DNA of 5,576 nucleotides, from positions 1 to 5,576 of the forward strand of contig JBEKJO010000259.1 in NCBI GenBank assembly GCA_050011195.1, in the 5' to 3' direction. This DNA is from PALSA-1440 sp050011195. Lineage in GTDB: Bacteria; Verrucomicrobiota; Verrucomicrobiia; Limisphaerales; UBA8199. Below, one piece after another: positions 1 through 5,576 of this stretch. The translations under genes were made by a program, and so were the position numbers. Numbering within the stretch: position 1 is the stretch's first letter; each line of letters begins with the position of its first letter. The notes under the pieces were generated by a model, which saw nothing but the letters and a program-made list of their open reading frames with translations, ran no database searches and was not told the origin of the DNA.

Positions 1-1808
1 AAACCTTCGCGCGCCATTTCCAGCAGGTTGTGGCGCGGCTGACCCGACGCCGGCTCCAGAAAACTGCCCGTCCGTCCGTGAATGAAACTGATGTCGCCCC
101 GCTCATTGACGATGACGCTGGCTGGCGCAAAGCGACCCAGGAGCAGCCGCTCAAACGCCGCGGACAGCCGCGGCTGCGGCGCGGCCACAGCCGCCGCGGC
201 GATGCCCGCGTGGGTGGGTGCCGGTTCCCCCGCGCTGGCGGACAACTCCAATGGGGCCTGAAGCGCCGACGCCTGGCCGGTGCCCCGGAAGATTTTCGCC
301 TTCTTGTCCACCACGGCGAAATGGTCGCGCGACTCGCCGATGCTCTCGGACGGCCCCAGGAACAGCAGCCCGTCTGGCTTCAGGGCGTAATGGAAGAGCG
401 CCAGCAGCCGCTGTTGCAGCGCGCCGTTCAAATAGATGAGCAGGTTGCGGCAGGAGATGAGGTCGAGTTTCGTGAACGGCGGGTCCTTGCAAACGTTCTG
501 CGGCGCAAAGATGACCATCTCCCGGATTTCCTTCTTGAGCCGATAGTGGCCGTCTTCCTTGGTAAAGAACCGCGCCAGCCGTTCGCGCGACACGTCCACG
601 GCGATGCCGTCCGGGTAAACCCCGGTGCGTGCCGCGTCGATCCCCGCGCTGTTCAAATCCGTCCCAAATATCTGCACGGTGACGCGCTTTTTCATCCGCT
701 CCGCGCCTTCCCGCAGGAGGATGGCCAGCGAATATGCTTCCTCGCCGGTCGCACAGCCGGGCACCCACACGCGCACCACCGCGTCGTCCGGCCGGGCTTC
801 GAGCATTGTCTTCAACGTTTTGCCCAGCGCCTCGAAGGCGCCCGGGTCGCGGAAGAAACTCGTCACGCCGATCAGCAGTTCCTTGAACAGCAGGTCCAGT
901 TCGTGCGGATTGTCCTGCAGGACGCTCAAATACTGCTGTGGACCTTTGAGTTGGTGGAGGTTCATCCGCCGTTCGATGCGGCGGCGGATGGTGGTCGGTT
1001 TGTAGGAGGAAAAATCGTGGCCCGTGCGGTTGCGCAGCAGCACGATGATTTTTGGCATTGGCTCGGGCAGCGCGGCATCAGCTTCCGCATCCGCCCCCGA
1101 CGGCATCAGGTAGGGACCTTTGGCGTAAGCCACCAAGCGCTGCGGCAGTTGGCCGGCCGGCAGCACATAATCCACCAAGCCCGTGGCAATGGCACTGCGC
1201 GGCATGCCGGGATACTTGGCCGATTCCGGCTCCTGGGCCATCGTCATGCCTGTGGCGCCCTTGATGGCCTTGACCCCGAGCGTGCCGTCGCTGGCCGTGC
1301 CGGACAGGATGATGCCCACCGCGCGCTCGCGCTGATCCTCCGCGAGCGAGCGGAAAAAATAATCAATCGGCAACCGCACGGCGGATGAGTCCGGGCAATC
1401 CATGAACTGCAATTTGCCGTTGACCATCGCCAGATAGCCCTCCGGCCGCGCCACGTAGATGCAGTTCTGCTTCACGCGCACATTGTCGCTGGCCTCCACC
1501 ACCGGCATCGCCGCGCACCTGCGCAGCAACTCCGGCAGCAAGCTGGTGTGGCCGGGATGTTGGTGCGTCACCACCACAAACGCCATCCCGCCGTCCGGCG
1601 GCATCTGTTGGAAGAACTCTTCCAGCGCCTCCAATCCGCCCGCCGAAGCGCCCAGACCGACGATGGGAAAGGCTTTGCCCGGAAAGGCCGGCGGGATGGA
1701 GCCGTGCGAAAGCGCTGCGGCGTTTAACCTAAGTTTGCCGGACGAACGCGCTGCCCGCGCGGGCCGGGAAGTCCGCGAACGCTTCCGTATGGTTTTCCTT
1801 TTAGACAT
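1..1808 (-). CDS. CheB-CheR fusion chemotaxis-type methylesterase/methyltransferase with following PAS-like region (3' end outside window)
   Basis: A single open frame of 602 codons starts at ATG 1808-1806 and runs off the left edge. Residues about 48-230 are a CheB methylesterase domain: catalytic Ser55 in GLGASAGG, His82 in VVVTHQHPGH and Asp174 in SGTASDGT. Residues about 250-510 are a CheR methyltransferase: an Arg-rich helix (TTIRRRIERRM, 272-282), TSFFRDP (316-322), the SAM-binding loop VPGCATGEEAYS (349-360), FGTDL (381-385) and SCRNLLIY (452-459). After an Ala/Pro-rich linker (about 511-550), residues 552-602 (e.g. VNERGDISFIHGRTG) match the PAS-like segment that follows CheR in this fusion family. 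Known CheB removes and CheR adds methyl groups on receptor glutamates; fusions often continue into PAS and histidine-kinase modules, which cannot be seen here. There is no N-terminal receiver domain; instead residues 2-21 are strongly basic. The start is supported by a purine-rich AGAGAAG just upstream. Transcribed divergently from the radical SAM gene. Confidence 0.95.
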   Translation of the reverse strand, partial: MSKRKTIRKRSRTSRPARAARSSGKLRLNAAALSHGSIPPAFPGKAFPIVGLGASAGGLEALEEFFQQMPPDGGMAFVVVTHQHPGHTSLLPELLRRCAAMPVVEASDNVRVKQNCIYVARPEGYLAMVNGKLQFMDCPDSSAVRLPIDYFFRSLAEDQRERAVGIILSGTASDGTLGVKAIKGATGMTMAQEPESAKYPGMPRSAIATGLVDYVLPAGQLPQRLVAYAKGPYLMPSGADAEADAALPEPMPKIIVLLRNRTGHDFSSYKPTTIRRRIERRMNLHQLKGPQQYLSVLQDNPHELDLLFKELLIGVTSFFRDPGAFEALGKTLKTMLEARPDDAVVRVWVPGCATGEEAYSLAILLREGAERMKKRVTVQIFGTDLNSAGIDAARTGVYPDGIAVDVSRERLARFFTKEDGHYRLKKEIREMVIFAPQNVCKDPPFTKLDLISCRNLLIYLNGALQQRLLALFHYALKPDGLLFLGPSESIGESRDHFAVVDKKAKIFRGTGQASALQAPLELSASAGEPAPTHAGIAAAAVAAPQPRLSAAFERLLLGRFAPASVIVNERGDISFIHGRTGSFLEPASGQPRHNLLEMAREG

Positions 1809-1835
1809 TGGCTCTTCTCTAAATCGTTCTTCATT

Positions 1836-1855
1836 AGCACGTCTGCCAGCACGTC
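1836..1855. repeat. Tandem 8-bp direct repeat (AGCACGTC, 12-bp period) upstream of the CheB-CheR gene
   Basis: AGCACGTC occurs at 1836-1843 and again, identically, at 1848-1855, separated by TGCC. The pair lies 28-47 bases upstream of the CheB-CheR start codon, where a promoter or operator would be expected. Paired half-sites about one helical turn apart are the usual target shape for OmpR/PhoB-type regulators, but a regulatory role here is inference only. Confidence 0.35.
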
Positions 1856-1982
1856 ACCGGAGACTACGGAAAAGTCGTTCGGCGGTCCAGCCAGCAATCC
1901 GCGATTCGCGAACGAGGTAGCCCGGTTCATCCGGGAAGTTTGGGTCCGGGGCGTCGCCTGATGACCTGTCCAGAACGCGGAA

Positions 1983-2005
1983 GTCGGCCTCGACCCGAGC
2001 CCGAC
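1983..2005. repeat. Imperfect inverted repeat, 10-base arms with 3-base loop
   Basis: GTCGGCCTCG (1983-1992) and CGAGCCCGAC (1996-2005) pair over 10 positions with one C-C mismatch around the loop ACC. It would form a stable GC-rich hairpin on either strand. No T-run follows on either side and no gene ends here, so it is not called a terminator. A smaller hairpin with arms CCCGG/CCGGG and loop TTCAT lies at 1921-1935, about 50 bases away. Function unknown. Confidence 0.4.
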
Positions 2006-2043
2006 CATGCGGACCTGCCAGCGTGGCGCAAGCCAGATGCCCG

Positions 2044-2100
2044 CGGCATGCTCTCTATTGTTCCTCTATTGGTGGTCTCCTCTTTCCCTTGTGCATGCCG
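2044..2100. repeat. 8-bp inverted repeat enclosing a tandem 8-bp direct repeat (CTCTATTG, 11-bp period)
   Basis: CGGCATGC (2044-2051) and GCATGCCG (2093-2100) are perfect inverted copies 41 bases apart. Between them, in a pyrimidine-rich tract, CTCTATTG occurs at 2053-2060 and again at 2064-2071 with a TTC spacer, an 11-base period equal to about one helical turn. The nesting inside a divergent intergenic region makes a protein-binding site possible. Nothing in the sequence identifies the factor, and repeats this short can arise by chance. Confidence 0.35.
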
Positions 2101-2421
2101 GGGGATCAGCTGGGAGTTTGACCCCTGCGCCCGCCAGGCCGAGTCCCGTTGCATCAGACGGCCCACCCTTGGCTACCATTCAACCAAAAGCCCATTGTGC
2201 CAATCCATCCCCTTCCGGCGAAGTTCGTCACCTCAGAAAGCCGTTCCCTGCGGGTAGTGCCGCAATGTCCCACCTCAGCATTTGGATGAGATATTTTCAG
2301 GAGTCCACCGGATAGCCAGGCGGCCTGATTCGCATTAGGAATGATAAGAGTGAAAGACATAATTACGAAAACAAGCATGGCCAGCGCCGAGGGCGACTTC
2401 AAGCTGCCGAGAAAATGGTGC

Positions 2422-2433
2422 GGGCGGCCGCCC
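2422..2433. repeat. Perfect 12-bp palindrome GGGCGGCCGCCC
   Basis: A fully self-complementary GC-only 12-mer sits in the divergent intergenic region about 190 bases upstream of the radical SAM start. It has no loop, so it is a dyad rather than a hairpin. In GC-rich DNA such palindromes are not rare, and no role is assigned. Confidence 0.3.
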
Positions 2434-2625
2434 TGATCAGCCAGGAGCCCATCGGCCCTCCAACTGCGCTTCCTCCGGACCATGCGAGAAACTGCGAGCG
2501 AGCATAACGCCGCCACTTTCCTGCCGGTCCACATTACTTTGTTCACACCGTTCCTGCAGGGGACGTTGAAGGCGTAGCCACCGGACTGGCTCCGGCCCAC
2601 TCCAACTCCCGAAGGCCAAGACTAT

Positions 2626-2856
2626 ATGAAAGTTCTTTTACTTTATCCGCCAACTCCGGAAACATTCTGGAGCTTCAAGCATGTACTGCGTTTCGTCTCG
2701 AAACGCGCGACTTTCCCGCCCCTCGGCCTGCTGACGGTGGCGGCGCTGTTGCCCGCCGACTGGGAACTCAAGCTGGTGGACCTGAACGTGGAACCGTTGT
2801 CCGACGCTGACCTGCGCTGGGCGGATTATGTGATGCTCAGCGCCGATCGTGCATAA
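2626..2856 (+). CDS. N-terminal fragment: B12-binding-like domain of the split radical SAM protein
   Basis: A 76-residue frame opens MKVLLLYPPTPETFWSFKH, the typical first beta strand and loop of B12-binding radical SAM proteins. It continues with FPPLGLLTVAALLP (about 31-44) and VDLNVEPLSDADLRWADYVMLSA (about 51-73), giving the second and third beta strands of the Rossmann-like fold. The cobalamin-ligating DxHxxG motif of classical B12 domains is not visible, as is common in this radical SAM group, so actual cobalamin binding is uncertain. The last three residues before the stop (DRA) come from the shifted frame. The ATG at 2626 is supported by a weak GAAGG about ten bases upstream and by the family-typical N-terminus. 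On its own the fragment is unlikely to be functional. Confidence 0.8.
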   Translation: MKVLLLYPPTPETFWSFKHVLRFVSKRATFPPLGLLTVAALLPADWELKLVDLNVEPLSDADLRWADYVMLSADRA

Positions 2857-4096
2857 GGCCGCGGTGGCCCACCTGGTGGAGCGCTGCCGCCGGTTTTCCA
2901 AACCCGTTATTGCAGGAGGACCGCTCTTCTCCACTGGCCGGGCGGCCTTCCCCAACATCCAGCATTTCGTTTTGGGTGAGGCCGAAGACATCATGCCGCA
3001 GCTCATCGAAGACCTGCGCGCCGGAACGCTCCGCCCCACCTATGCCGCGCCGGACCGGCCCGACATCACTCGCTCGCCGGTGCCACGCTGGGATCTCATT
3101 GACCCCCAGCATTATGTTGCCATGGCGGTGCAGTTCTCGCGAGGCTGCCCGTTCGATTGCGAGTTCTGCGATATTCCCGTCATGAGCGGCCACCTGCCCC
3201 GCACCAAAACCTCAGGCCAACTGGTTGCCGAACTCGAGCAACTCCGCCTGCGCGGGTGGCAGGACAAGGTCTTCATCGTGGATGATAACTTCATTGGCAA
3301 CAAGAAGCAGACCAAGGCATTGCTGCAAGAACTCATCGAATGGCGCGCTCGCACCCGGTCCCCGATGGGTTTCCTGACCGAGGCTTCGGCCAACCTGGCC
3401 GACGACCCCGAGCTCTGCGACCTCATGGTGCGCGCCGGCTTCAAGAAAGTCTTCGTCGGGATCGAGACGCCTTCGGCCCCAAGCCTGGAAGAATGCCGGA
3501 AACTGCAGAACTGCCATCGGGACCTCGCCGAAACAGTCAAGATCCTGCAACGGTCGGGCCTGGAAGTGATGGGCGGCTTCATCGTCGGGTTCGACCACGA
3601 TGGCACGGACATTTTCAAACGGCAGTTCGAGTTTATTCAGCGCTCAGGCGTCGTCACCGCCATGGTGGGACTTTTAAACGCCTTGCCGGAGACTCGCCTC
3701 TACCGCCGGCTCATGAAAGAGGGACGGCTCGAATCGGACACCACCGGCAACAACACCGAGGCCACGCTCAATTTCCGTCCGAAATTGAACCGGGAATTCC
3801 TCATCAATGGTTACCGCGACCTGATGAAACGCCTTTATGAGCCGCGGCACTATTACCAGCGCATTCGCATCTTCCTGCAGCACCAGCAACCTCGTGGACC
3901 GCGCCTCCGTCTCTCGCGACGGGACCTGGAAGCCTTTGTGAAGTCCTTATGGCTGCTCGGGGTGTGGCATGGCGGGCGCCTGGCCTACTGGCGATTCGTT
4001 CTGACGGCGCTGCTCCGGCGTCCGCGCCAGTTCCCCAAAGCCATGGAACTGGCCATCATCGGTTATCACTTCCGCCGTGTGGCGGGTGATTTGTGA
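2849..4096 (+). CDS. Radical SAM core and DUF4070-type C-terminal domain of the split protein
   Basis: This frame of about 415 residues can only start internally (GTG 2849) because its natural N-terminus is in the other frame. Residues 1-60 finish the B12-binding fold (KPVIAGGPLFS, FVLGEAED). The radical SAM signature is FSRGCPFDCEFC: Cys100, Cys104 and Cys107 form the CxxxCxxC motif that binds the 4Fe-4S cluster for SAM cleavage. Further family landmarks are PRTKT (117-121), VFIVDDNFIGNK (141-152), FLTEASANLADDPEL (175-189), VGIETPS (203-209), GGFIVGFD (242-249) and TGNNTEATLNF near 300. The last ~110 residues, rich in Arg and aromatics, form the DUF4070-like tail. The substrate is unknown; some relatives act on lipids or other hydrophobic molecules, but that is not evidence here. 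The gene ends at TGA 4094-4096, 54 bases before the next start. Confidence 0.9.
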   Translation: MHKAAVAHLVERCRRFSKPVIAGGPLFSTGRAAFPNIQHFVLGEAEDIMPQLIEDLRAGTLRPTYAAPDRPDITRSPVPRWDLIDPQHYVAMAVQFSRGCPFDCEFCDIPVMSGHLPRTKTSGQLVAELEQLRLRGWQDKVFIVDDNFIGNKKQTKALLQELIEWRARTRSPMGFLTEASANLADDPELCDLMVRAGFKKVFVGIETPSAPSLEECRKLQNCHRDLAETVKILQRSGLEVMGGFIVGFDHDGTDIFKRQFEFIQRSGVVTAMVGLLNALPETRLYRRLMKEGRLESDTTGNNTEATLNFRPKLNREFLINGYRDLMKRLYEPRHYYQRIRIFLQHQQPRGPRLRLSRRDLEAFVKSLWLLGVWHGGRLAYWRFVLTALLRRPRQFPKAMELAIIGYHFRRVAGDL

Positions 4097-4139
4097 GAAG
4101 AAAGCAAACCGAACCGTGTCGCGTGCAGGACCTTGATTT

Positions 4140-4143
4140 GGAG
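4140..4143 (+). promoter_or_regulatory. Shine-Dalgarno GGAG that decides the start of the release-factor-like gene
   Basis: GGAG lies 7 bases before ATG 4151 and only 4 bases before the adjacent ATG 4148. The more favourable spacing and the family-typical N-terminus MKTLAGLWIDH favour 4151 over 4148 and over the TTG at 4133. Confidence 0.6.
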
Positions 4144-4150
4144 AAACATG

Positions 4151-4594
4151 ATGAAAACATTAGCTGGTTTGTGGATTGACCATCGAGAAGCCCTAATCGT
4201 GCTGGTCTCAGGCAAACGGCAGGAAACGAGGCGGATAAAATCCTTTGTCGAAAAGCAGCTTCGTCGCTCCGGTCGCTCGCCCTCCCAAGACCCGTTTGAG
4301 GCACAGATGGTCCCGGCCGATAATTGTCGCGAACGAGAATACACGGGCCATCTGGCGAATTACTACGACGAAGTCATTTCGTGTATTCGTCCGGCCGAGG
4401 CGATTCTGATCTTCGGCCCCGGCGAGGCCAAGGGCGAGTTAAGGAAGCGCATCGAGCGGGACAAACTCGATCTGCGCATCACCTGCTTCGAAACGACCGA
4501 CAAGATGACGGAGCGCCAGGTTTCGCAAAAAGTAAGGCGGCACTATTCGCCGGTGGACGCCGTCCGACCCGTTAGCCGAGGGAGCAGACGGTGA
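4151..4594 (+). CDS. Small release-factor-like (eRF1 domain 3/Pelota-type) protein of unknown function
   Basis: The product is 147 residues, soluble, with no signal peptide or membrane segment. Residues 3-19 (TLAGLWIDHREALIVLV) give a first beta-strand unit with a WIDHREA signature. ETRRIKSFVEK (25-35) follows, then a variable polar linker (36-60), and HLANYYDEVISCIRPAEAILIFGPGEAKGEL (67-97) with a conserved-looking GPGEAK loop. Next come KRIERDKL, a beta strand ITCFETTDKMTERQV and a short basic tail. The pattern of a helix, ILIFGPGEAK and a closing 'TxDKMTxRQ' resembles the L7Ae-like third domain of eRF1/Pelota, as in bacterial-archaeal release-factor-like proteins. I recognise it as a widespread small family with no established function; a link to ribosomes or termination is inference from fold resemblance. 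It sits 54 bases after the radical SAM gene and 33 bases before the glucan synthase gene, consistent with an operon. Confidence 0.8.
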   Translation: MKTLAGLWIDHREALIVLVSGKRQETRRIKSFVEKQLRRSGRSPSQDPFEAQMVPADNCREREYTGHLANYYDEVISCIRPAEAILIFGPGEAKGELRKRIERDKLDLRITCFETTDKMTERQVSQKVRRHYSPVDAVRPVSRGSRR

Positions 4595-4627
4595 ACACGA
4601 GCTGAGGAACAATCCAGGCATTTCATT

Positions 4628-5576
4628 GTGAACGCTGTGTCCGGGAAAAAGATCGGGCTGGAAGCTTTGCTCAGCCGAGTGACTGCGTATGTGCAGGCGC
4701 GCACCTCCTCCAATGAAGCGCCGCTGCGCGCGGAGGTGTTCAGCCTCGAACAACTGGTCCACCATGCCAAGGTCCTGGCCGAAAACCACTCGGTCGTGGC
4801 GCAACGGGGTGCCAACCGATTGCTCGCACGGCTGGGTGAAAATGAACAGATACTGAGAGCCTACAACCGCGCGACGCAGTCGGTGGACCAAACCCGACGC
4901 GTTACCCACGCGGCCGAATGGCTCCTCGACAATTTCTACTTGATCGAGGAGCAAATCCAAATGGCCCGCCGGCATTTGCCCCGGGGTTACAGCCGGGAAC
5001 TGCCCCGCCTCCGGTCGGGTCCCTCCGCCGGGCTGCCGCGCGTCTATGACCTCGTGCTCGAATTGATTTCGCACGTCGATGCGCAGATTGATGCCGAACC
5101 GCTGCGCGCCTTCATCGCGGCTTACCAAACCGTGTCAACCCTGAAGCTGGGCGAGTTATGGGCCATTCCGATCATGCTCCGACTGGCCTTAATTGAAAAC
5201 CTGCGACGAGTCACCTCGCGGCTGGTGATCACCCGGCACGAGCGCGACCTGGCCGACCTGTGGGTCGAGCGCTTGCAGGAAATGGCGGAGAAGAATCCCT
5301 CTCACCTCGTCGTCGTGGTGGCCGACATGGCGCAGGCCACTCTGCCGCTGTCCAGCGCCTTCGTGGTGGAGTTCTCTGAACGCTTGTCCCGCCAAAGCCC
5401 GGCGATGCACCTGGCGCGGACCTGGCTTGAGCAACGGCTCACGGAGCAAGGACTTTCCGTCGAGCAACTGGTCCACCTCGACAGCCAGAACCAGGCCGCC
5501 GATCAGATCCTGGTTAGCCATACCATCAACAGCCTGCGTTTCCTGGGCGCCTTGGACTGGCGCGAGTTTGTCGAGG
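4628..5576 (+). CDS. ndvB: Cyclic beta-1,2-glucan synthase, N-terminal part (3' end outside window)
   Basis: An open frame of 316 codons runs off the right edge. Its features match the N-terminus of NdvB/Cgs-type cyclic beta-1,2-glucan synthases: LRAEVFSLEQL (33-43), AAEWLLDNFYLIEEQI (95-110), the arginine-rich LPRGYSRELPRL (117-128), GLPRVYDLVLELISHVDA (135-152), and LGELWAIPIMLRLALIENLRR (174-194). In the family this region precedes membrane segments, a GT84 glycosyltransferase domain and C-terminal GH94-like phosphorylase domains, usually over 2,700 residues in total; none of those later parts is in this window. The enzyme makes cyclic glucans from UDP-glucose at the inner membrane for the periplasm, where they serve in osmoadaptation and host or surface interaction. 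The start is uncertain: the frame is open back to the stop at 4592-4594, no ATG exists there, and GTG 4628 (with AGG nine bases upstream) is the first usual start codon. GTG 4637 is an alternative. Confidence 0.9.
   Translation, partial: MNAVSGKKIGLEALLSRVTAYVQARTSSNEAPLRAEVFSLEQLVHHAKVLAENHSVVAQRGANRLLARLGENEQILRAYNRATQSVDQTRRVTHAAEWLLDNFYLIEEQIQMARRHLPRGYSRELPRLRSGPSAGLPRVYDLVLELISHVDAQIDAEPLRAFIAAYQTVSTLKLGELWAIPIMLRLALIENLRRVTSRLVITRHERDLADLWVERLQEMAEKNPSHLVVVVADMAQATLPLSSAFVVEFSERLSRQSPAMHLARTWLEQRLTEQGLSVEQLVHLDSQNQAADQILVSHTINSLRFLGALDWREFVE

Larger units (their letters stand above)
1809..2625. other. Divergent intergenic region, no convincing gene
   Basis: These 817 bases separate the minus-strand CheB-CheR fusion from the plus-strand radical SAM gene, so both promoters should lie here. 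I cannot point to a convincing -35/-10 pair for either gene. Several short frames are open on both strands, but none shows a recognisable domain, and their residue composition (rich in Arg, Pro, Ser, Gly) is that of chance frames in GC-rich DNA. The stretch holds two tandem 8-base direct repeats, inverted repeats and a 12-base palindrome, listed separately. Around 2280-2400 it is locally AT-richer, and read on the minus strand it encodes a hydrophobic segment. The large size could mean a decayed gene or a repeated element. Confidence 0.6.
2626..4096 (+). pseudogene. B12-binding-domain radical SAM protein (DUF4070 type), interrupted by a frameshift near 2845
   Basis: Read as one gene, this encodes about 490 residues: an N-terminal B12-binding-like Rossmann domain, a radical SAM core and a DUF4070-type C-terminal domain, which is the usual architecture and length. 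The frame is broken: 2626-2856 is in one frame and 2849-4096 in the next. The first frame reads SADRA-stop, while the second resumes IVHKA. Family members, as I recall them, read ...LSAMIVHKA..., so inserting AT after the GCC codon ending at 2844 restores an uninterrupted protein. Everything downstream is intact, with all motifs, which suggests either a very recent mutation or a sequencing/assembly error. No slippery heptamer is visible to support programmed frameshifting. The family's reaction is unknown. It is the first of three closely spaced plus-strand genes. Confidence 0.85.

Noticed and set aside
30..1388. Long plus-strand open frame of 452 codons
   Set aside because: It is antisense to the CheB-CheR fusion, whose frame carries all catalytic and SAM-binding motifs. 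The plus-strand translation is Arg/His/Gln-rich with no domain, as expected from a shadow frame in GC-rich DNA.
1983..2005. Hairpin as a rho-independent terminator
   Set aside because: No T-run follows on either strand, and neither flanking gene ends nearby; both are transcribed away from this region.
2116..2129. GAGTTTGACCCCTG resembling the start of a 16S rRNA
   Set aside because: It only partly matches the conserved 16S 5' motif, and no rRNA sequence follows.
1940..2257. Overlapping plus- and minus-strand short open frames in the intergenic region
   Set aside because: Compositions are Arg/Pro/Ser-rich, starts lack ribosome binding sites, and several frames are open simultaneously, which is typical of non-coding GC-rich sequence.
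2841..2856. Programmed ribosomal frameshift in the radical SAM gene
   Set aside because: There is no slippery heptamer, internal Shine-Dalgarno or obvious downstream structure at the junction, and the missing residues are explained more simply by a 2-bp deletion.
4439..5128. Minus-strand open frame of 229 codons
   Set aside because: It lies antisense to the release-factor-like gene and the NdvB N-terminus, both of which have clear family motifs; the translation shows no recognisable domain.

Overview
This looks like a GC-rich (roughly 60%) chromosomal segment from an environmental Gram-negative-type bacterium. The protein set (a CheB-CheR-PAS fusion, a B12-binding-type radical SAM protein and a cyclic beta-1,2-glucan synthase) and the style of the sequence would fit Verrucomicrobiota or a proteobacterium. 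No phylogenetic marker is present, so that placement is only a guess.

Layout. Positions 1-1808 (minus strand) carry the first 602 codons of a CheB methylesterase-CheR methyltransferase fusion running into a PAS-like region; its 3' end lies outside the window. Positions 1809-2625 are an 817-base divergent intergenic stretch with no convincing gene. It contains short direct and inverted repeats and one weak, possibly decayed, reading frame with a hydrophobic segment. Positions 2626-4096 (plus) encode a B12-binding-domain/radical SAM protein of the DUF4070 type, split by a frameshift near 2845 that is best explained by a missing 2-bp 'AT'. Positions 4151-4594 (plus) encode a small 147-aa protein resembling the bacterial/archaeal release-factor-like (eRF1 domain 3/Pelota-type) family. 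Positions 4628-5576 (plus) are the N-terminal 316 codons of a very large NdvB-type cyclic beta-1,2-glucan synthase, truncated by the window edge.

How the parts fit together. The three plus-strand genes are separated by only 54 and 33 bases and may be co-transcribed, leading into a cell-envelope/periplasmic glucan gene. The divergent CheB-CheR fusion is a signalling protein that methylates and demethylates glutamates and probably relays to a kinase or PAS module. A shared role in envelope or stress adaptation is inference from proximity only. I found no RNA genes, CRISPR array, insertion sequence or clear rho-independent terminator. The strongest oddity is the frameshift in the radical SAM gene.
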